The notes beneath the pieces were generated by a model. That model did no database searches. It was not told where the DNA came from and was given only the letters and a program-made list of their open reading frames with translations. A DNA stretch of 64,000 nt from Typhlomys cinereus (taxonomy: Eukaryota > Chordata > Mammalia > Rodentia > Platacanthomyidae): NCBI GenBank assembly GCA_023101885.1, contig JALPQD010000138.1, forward strand, positions 3,053,542 to 3,117,541, written 5' to 3'. Position numbers and translations under genes: made by a program. This document shows positions 57,389 through 64,000 of this stretch, piece after piece (positions within the stretch are counted from its first letter, which is position 1; every line of letters begins with the position of its first letter).

Positions 57389-58335
57389 GTATCTGAAAAT
57401 GCCTGTAGCAATCTGTCCACTTCCTTAGGTAACCATTATCTCAATGTCTGTTTTCTTTAGTAAATGCAATATTGTACAATGTATAGAATTATCATTGTGG
57501 CTGGGCAATTATGCAATGTCTAAACACAATTGATAAGTTTTTATTAGCATACTTCATTGTAAAATGCAGTGGTAATTTCGTAATGAAATGTTTTTGTCCA
57601 AGTACATCTTAGACTTTGATCACATTTTTTCCCTCTTCTTTTTCTCCTGTCTTTCCTATACCTTTGGCCCTGCTCCTTCTTCTTTCCAAATAGTCCTCCT
57701 TCTGTTTTCATGCTACACACACATGCAAGAGTGAGTGTATGCATGCATGCATGCATGCATGTGTACATGTATATATAAACCTGTAACCTATTTCCACATA
57801 TTAGAGAAAACATGCAACATTTTCCAGTCTTGGTCTAGTTTACTGCACTGAATTAATGCCATCCATTTATGAAAATTTTATTCTTTCATGGATGAGTAAA
57901 ACTCAGTTGTGTATACATATCACATTTTTTGATACCCTTGACTGATGATGGACATCTATGCTGATTTCATAACTTGTCTGTCATGCATGGTGTTGCAGTA
58001 AACAGGAAGAGCAGGAGTCTCTGTAGTTACTTTTAGTAATGCACAGAAGCGGTAGAGCTGGAGCACATGTAGTTACATTTTCAACTTTTTTGAAACTTCC
58101 GTACAGATCTGAGTGGCCACAGATCCCAGTAGCAATGTGTTATTTTTTTCCCCTTGAATTCTTGCTAGCATTTTTTGTATTGTTTCTCTTTCCATGATTG
58201 CCATGCTGCTAGGGATGAAATGGAATCTCAGTGTAGCTTTGCATCTTTGTGATAACAAGGGATATGTAATTCTCTCTGATGACTAGGGTTGTATAACTCC
58301 ATTTTCAATACTTATTTTCATGTATTTGTTAGGGA
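57389..58335 (-). mobile_element. Old L1 ORF2 3' fragments, antisense
   Basis: 57840-58335 shows antisense ORF2 C-terminal blocks (tggatgagtaaaactcagtt, gatgatggacatctatgctg, gatgaaatggaatctcagtg). 57390-57560 may belong to an older L1. A (GCAT)n run lies at 57739-57760. Confidence 0.5.
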
Positions 58336-58885
58336 CCAGAATACTAGGTAAAAAGACTGATAGGTTTTATACTAACCAAAGAAAAATAACCCCACTTTTC
58401 TTTATGTATTTGGTTTTTATTGCATAGACCATGTATAACTACAAAATTATAAAACATAAAGACAAAGAAGAAAACAAAAGTCATTTATAACTCCATAACT
58501 GATAAGAAATCCTCTCATGCTTTTTTCCTATAAATTTATAAAATATGAGTCATTCTCTACATGCGTATTAGAACCTGATTTCTTTTTCACTTAACAATGT
58601 ATTTTGGACACATTTCATGATCATATAACATAATATCCAGCATACTTTTAAATATTAGCTACATTTAAATGCCATTATACAAAATAATTTATTTAGTTCC
58701 TCACTGGTGAACATCTACATTTTTCTAATTTTTTCCTATATTGTGAACCACATTACAGCAAATCTCCTTGTAACTAAATCTCGTGTATATCCGTGTTTAT
58801 TCTCTTGGGTTAAATTCCTAGAAATGAAGCAACTGGATTAAAGGGCATATTTCAGATCTTTATAATGCACATTGTCAAATCGTCC
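58336..58885 (-). mobile_element. Ancient L1/HAL1-like fragment, antisense
   Basis: ttttcacttaacaatgtatt, ttagttcctcactggtgaac, cttgggttaaattcctagaa and caactggattaaagggcata follow an ancient L1M/HAL1 antisense order. Confidence 0.4.
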
Positions 58886-59284
58886 CCCAAAGGTTTCAGG
58901 TATGCATGATCCCTCTAGCAGGGAATGGTAGGAGTCTTTGTTTAATGTTCTAGAGATTTCCTGTGGCACAGTTACTTGCCTATGAGACTGACTCAGCAGG
59001 CCTATCCTTTCAGTATCTTCAACTAGACAAAATGATTGCTTTTTGGATGCTTCTTGAACCCTCCTCACTCTGGCCTCTCTCTCAATGAGATTCTAAGATT
59101 TCTTAAAATGGCTATGTGCATATTCTTAGGATCTACCTAAGAAACAAATCCAATGTATTAGTATCTCTTCTATATAGATATCTAATCCCTCTTCCCATTC
59201 CCCTCACCAAATTCTCACCTTTCAGTGTTTCAGCATCTCTTCCAACCTGCAGCCAACACACACTTCTCTAGTGCTAGATTCTTT
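58886..59284. other. No feature recognised
   Basis: Unique-looking sequence. Confidence 0.45.
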
Positions 59285-59690
59285 GGTTCTATGTCCCATT
59301 TCTACAAGAAATACTTGACCCAGACAACTTGGGGGAAAAGGGGAACTTTTCTTCACGCTCACTATTTCAGGTTACAATTCATCATGGGAAGCAGAAATCA
59401 TACCAGCATCAAGAGTCGAGGAAACTGGTCATATAGCCATCACAGCAAGAGCAGAAAGACAAGGACTAATGCTGTTTTTTATCTTACCAGTCAGCCAGTT
59501 ACAGAACCATCTCTCTCCATCTTTATATATCTGCCAAGGGAATATTCTTACTCATTATAGATTGGGCTTTCCCACATCAATCATGCAATTAAGACAGTTT
59601 CCCATAGGCTTATTCAAAGACTGGTTTAACTAAGTGATTCTTCATAGATGTTCCCAAAATGTCAGGTTGACAGTTGAAGCTAACTATCAT
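59285..59690 (-). mobile_element. ERVL/MaLR-type LTR, antisense
   Basis: The blocks caagaaatacttgacccaga, ggttacaattcatcatggga, attgggctttcccacatcaa and atgtcaggttgacagttgaa parallel 22985-23400. Confidence 0.45.
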
Positions 59691-60157
59691 TTATCCAATA
59701 AAGACAAATGGAAACTGATTTTTCATAGAAATTGGAAGAAAAGTTTTCATGTTGACAAGGGATAGCTACTTGGTATGACCAACACCTTTCATCTGAGGGT
59801 CAACATTGAAAGAAGCTTCACTGTCTCTCTAGGTATTTCCTCTTACCATGCTACAAATTAAATAGTTTAATTTATAATTTGACACTTCTAAATATTTTTC
59901 CTTTAGTATACCAACCTTCATAATCAACATTAGAAGTAGGTATTACCTCATTATATATATAAAAATTGATTTACAATGGCTGTTTTATTAAAAAAATCCA
60001 TTGAAAGCTTGCCACTGTGTTTAGCACCATGGAGATACTAATAGTCTTGATAGGAATCCTTTCATTGGTACAAGAGCATTACTGAGTATTGTTTAAGAAA
60101 GAATAGGAAGAAAATATTTAGAGATGGTACTTACACTATTAAGAAGTTTTCTGTAGA
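59691..60157. other. No feature recognised
   Basis: AT-rich unique-looking sequence. Confidence 0.45.
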
Positions 60158-62505
60158 CTGTTAACTGGCAGAAAGGCAATCCAAAGAATGGGAGAAAATC
60201 TTTGCTAACTATGAATCTGACAAAAGACTAATGTCCAGTGTATACACAGAGCTCAAAAAACTAAACACCAAGACAGCAAACATTCCAATTAAAAAAATGG
60301 CCCTGGAACTAAACAGTGTCTTCACTCAAAAAGAAATTGAAATTTAAAACAAATATCTTCAAAAATGCTCAATTTACCTGATTAGCAGAGAAATGCAAAT
60401 TAAGATTACCCTGGGATACCATCTTACCAATCAGAATGCCTAAGATCAAGAACACAAACAACAGAGAGTACTGGCGAGGTTGTGGAGAAAAGGGAACACT
60501 TATTCACTGCTGATGGGGTTGTAAACTGGTACAACCTCTTTGGAGATCAGTGTGGAGGTTCCTCAGAAAGTTAAAAATGGAACTGCCATATGATTCAGCT
60601 ATACCACTCCTAGGAATATTCCCAAAAGACTCTACATCTTATTACAAAAACACTTGTTCATTTATGTTCAGTGCAGCTCTATTCACAATAGTGAGAAAAT
60701 GGAATCAGCCCACATGTCCATCAACAGAGGAATGAATAATGAAAATGTGGTGCATATACATAGTGGAATATTACTCAGCCATCAGAAAGGATGAGATTAT
60801 AGAATTTGATGATAAATGGATGGAACTGAAAAATTTAATATTGAGTGAGATATTCCAGACACAGAAAATTAAGCACCACACATTCTCTCTTATATGTGGA
60901 TGTTAATACTGAAATCCTTATCAATGTATTTGGATTGGAATCACTGTAAGATCCAGAAAATTTGAAAGGGACCAATGAGTGGGATGGTGAGAAGGGATGA
61001 TTAGGGTCAAACCTTTTAAAGGGAATATTTAGGATACCATGACAAGTAGGGTAAGGAAAGGAATAATTGGGAAAAATACATAGCAGGGAATGAGGCTATG
61101 GGAGATAGAAGGGACAGAGGAACTTATTAAAAAATACCCTAAGATTGTGGGTTGTAACCACAAAGGAACCTACTATGCTAGTAATATATCAAAAAATATC
61201 TTTTAAAGAAAGGAACAAGAATGTGCAGTCCCTCTGCAGAAGAGCATAGAGTGAGGAAAATGGGGCATGGGGGAGCCCTGAGCTGATCCACTTAGAACTT
61301 AGTGACAAAAATATACTAGAAGTAACAGGAATGTGATACTTCCTGATAAAATGTTGGTCATAGAGGTCTCAAAAACTCCTAAACCCCCAAACATTGCTCT
61401 TGGTTGCCCTCCAAAAAAACTGTCAGTAAGACCCTGTCACTGACATATTGGATCATAGAATATGGGCAAAATACATCAACTAGAACTGTTCTGAGCACTT
61501 TCTCCTTGCTGGATAGCTTTCGAAGCATGAAGTAATGCTGTAGACTTTATTGGGGGAGAGAAATAATCAAGGTCTCATCAGCAGATCTGCAAGTTGCAAT
61601 AAAAATCACCATGGCAACAGATAACCACAAGTGTAATAGTGGCATGAGTATCAAGGAGACAACCAAGTTTTCTAATTGGACCCCAGACCAGCTTGTCAGA
61701 CTGGAACACATTCCTGTTACTGTTAACTCGAATAAGAACCTAAAAAAAAGGAAGGAAATGAATAGAGAAAAATGGCCAATAGATAAGAAGACAGTAAACC
61801 AAACTTCTCTGTAAATAACTGCTATTATACCCAGAGATTTGAAGAGCACTTAGCACTCAGCTAGAAATCTTCTACAGCATCCTGACAGGATGCAGACTAG
61901 AGCAGTAGAAGAGCAGTGAAGTGGACACCAATGGCCAGCCATAATGCAGAGTACCAGCGACCCAGAAGGGCTCACCCAGAATCATCCAAAATCTCTCCCC
62001 ATCCCATGGCTTTGGGAACCTTACAGAAGACAGGTTGGTGAGATTGTAAGAATCTAAAAATGGGAAGGTTCACTATTGGACAAGACATTCCATTCAAGGA
62101 AGAACCACTGCACTAGGAACTCACTGCAATGAGACTTGTCCTTACCAGACCTGCATAATGACTGACATACCAGCATGCCCCCACAGTCTATAGAGAAACT
62201 CAAGAGTGATGAGACCATACAGTGGAAATCTTGGGAACTGAAGTTGGATGAGTGGAGGGAAATGCTCTTATCAGCAGGGTGGTTTGAAGAGAAGCAACTT
62301 TGTGTGACACAAGAGGCTTGAACCCCCACAAAAGTAGACAAACCAGAGAGAACCCTAGGATCCATAGAAGCAGATGAGCATGAGCGTGGGAGGGAGTGGG
62401 TTGGATTGATGAAAGGAAAGGAGAGAGTTAGGAAGGAGGGGGGATAGAGGGAAACAAGGATGAATACTCAATATGCCTGTAAAACTAGAAAAATAAAATA
62501 AACTT
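60158..62505 (+). mobile_element. 5'-truncated L1 (ORF2 C-terminus and 3' UTR), sense
   Basis: ORF2 C-terminal sequence starts at about 60158. The motifs GEKGTLIHC (about 60475-60515), [20 protein letters not shown] (60553 onward) and VRKWNQPTCPSTEE are readable, interrupted by TAA codons and frameshifts. The 3' UTR (about 60950-62480) includes ttgtaagaatctaaaaatgg-like and ataatgactgacataccagc blocks, a purine-rich tract near 62395-62460 and a short A-rich tail (aaaataaaataaa, ending about 62502). I could not find a target duplication. Confidence 0.8.
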
Positions 62506-63954
62506 GTCATAAAGGTTCCAGGTTAGAAGACTTTACTTTGTTATATGTTATAACTGAGAAATTCTAGCTAAAAGTTATGCTGCATTTGAGAACTATGCCT
62601 AGAATTCCTTATATATGTTATAATAAACCATGTTAGATTAAAAATAAGAGGTTTTCTATAAAGAGAAAGAGGGAATAAAGGAGAGCTGGTAGTTCTAAGG
62701 AGGGTTTCTAATAAAAAATAAGGATAAGGATGTGCTAGGATAGAAATAGATGGAGTAGAGAAAGATGTTCACCCACACTAACAGAAATGAGATACACACT
62801 TGGATATGGGTAGAGACGGAGCAAGGAGTTCATGAAGAATTCCCATTCTCTTTCCAGTTTCTCTATTTCACTCAGCAAAATAGGAAGCAAGGCCAGTAGC
62901 TTACAGGGAAGCCCATGGAGGTTGGTAGAAAGTAGAAAGATGAGATGATTGATTAGCCAGGAAAGTGAAACAGTGAAGAGAAGAGAGAAATATGAGATGC
63001 CTGCTGGACAGCATTGAAGGTCTAGTTGAAGATGGAAGCTATACACCTAATGAGATTAGTCAGTAAGAGTTTGTGATTTTCTTCATCTTAGCTCCAACTA
63101 TAGAGTTGGACAGGTAGGTACAAGTAAGTTTATCTTTTAACCAGCCAAGCATTTCAAAGAAGATGGGTAAGAACATTAAAGATATAGGATAGGGAATGGT
63201 TGATGGATGGAATTGTAAAACAATGAATGGCAAGAGCCTGTGAAAGTGATAAGAGGTGACAAAATACTTGTAGATAAATGTACTGAGGGACCAGACTGGA
63301 TTGCAATAATGGAGATGGGTGACTGGACAGGAAGAAGATAACGGTCAGGGAATGAATTAGCCAAAATTGGAAAGTGGAAGTAAACATTCTTTCTTCAAGG
63401 ACACACAATGTTAGATTGCAGAGCTGGGTGAAAGGGTGAGGGGGGGTAGGGAATGAGGGCACCTCAATACCTGGGCAGCCTATTGACAGCTCCATCATTC
63501 ATGGATTTGCAATTGACTTCAGTACTTCACTCATGCAAATGAGACCCATAGGTGACTATTTATGGCAGCACACATGGACATGACATGCAATTTCTTCTCT
63601 TTTCCTCTACCTCACCTCCCACTTCTTACAGAAATAGCAACTGGTTCAGATGGGCTGGCTGGTTCCATAGAGAACATATGTTTCCCTGTGAGGGGAAACA
63701 GACAAGGGCCAAAATCTGTGAGATTTTGTCCATGAAATGGAGGATCGTTATCTTTCCAACTTGTTATCTCCCCTGGGGGTGCTTGGCTTAGCCACCCTCC
63801 AACAGCAAAACCAGGGAATGTCTCAGTCTCGCAGTATTATATGTAGAGCAGAATTAAATACAAAGCAGACCTCGGAATATGTTGAAATTATGAGGTCAAC
63901 TGATGACAGACTAGGAACGCTGTTATCTCAGTTTCTACAATGTTGTCCTTTCTG

Positions 63955-63960
<6 letters not shown>
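62506..63960. other. No gene recognised
   Basis: Purine-biased sequence that may include an old repeat near 62740-63200, not identifiable by eye. Confidence 0.4.

Positions 63961-64000
<40 letters not shown>
63961..64000. repeat. (TC)n microsatellite, cut by window end
   Basis: Uninterrupted TC dinucleotides from 63961 to the last base. True length unknown. Confidence 0.95.

Noticed and set aside
56259..57396. Repeated proline/arginine-rich frames (also at 10675, 15281, 18008 and 43422)
   Set aside because: The similar peptides arise because all are translations of the same SINE body.

Overview
This is a mammalian nuclear genomic window from a rodent. It carries B1, B3 and B4 SINE relatives, young B2-like tRNA-derived SINEs, many MaLR/ERVL-type LTR pieces, rodent-style L1s, and scattered old MIR, L2 and L1M fragments. 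B3 and B4 together point to the mouse-related (myodont) rodents. The youngest SINE is not the mouse or rat B2 I know, so a jerboa-like or other non-murine member is a reasonable guess; I cannot name the species.

I find no intact host protein-coding gene and no exon I can recognise. The region looks intergenic or deeply intronic. Nearly all long open frames are transposon remnants, read-through of simple repeats, or chance.

Layout. 1-838: SINE and MaLR-like LTR remnants. 1136-12420: an old minus-strand L1 split by a nearly full-length minus-strand L1 (2345-8784). The inserted L1 has a recognisable 5' UTR with monomer repeats, ORF1 with one nonsense codon, and ORF2 with nonsense codons, frameshifts and a changed reverse-transcriptase active-site aspartate. 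12478-31250: mixed SINEs, microsatellites, a long pyrimidine tract, ancient L1 segments, a small recent L1 insertion, and TG-rich minisatellites. 31555-39625: mostly unique sequence with old repeats and one unassigned open segment. 39626-41760: a stack of LTR elements inserted into one another. 42725-44026: an L1 3' UTR piece next to a processed RPL23A pseudogene that itself carries a SINE. 44027-59690: largely unique sequence with MaLR/ERVL pieces, MIR and L2 fragments, a short L1 insertion (48123-48646) and two young SINEs. 60158-62505: a plus-strand, 5'-truncated L1. The window ends inside a TC microsatellite.

Nothing here forms an operon or pathway. The biology is layered retrotransposition: L1 machinery mobilised L1s, SINEs and a ribosomal-protein mRNA, and target-site duplications still readable in the sequence give the relative order of several events.
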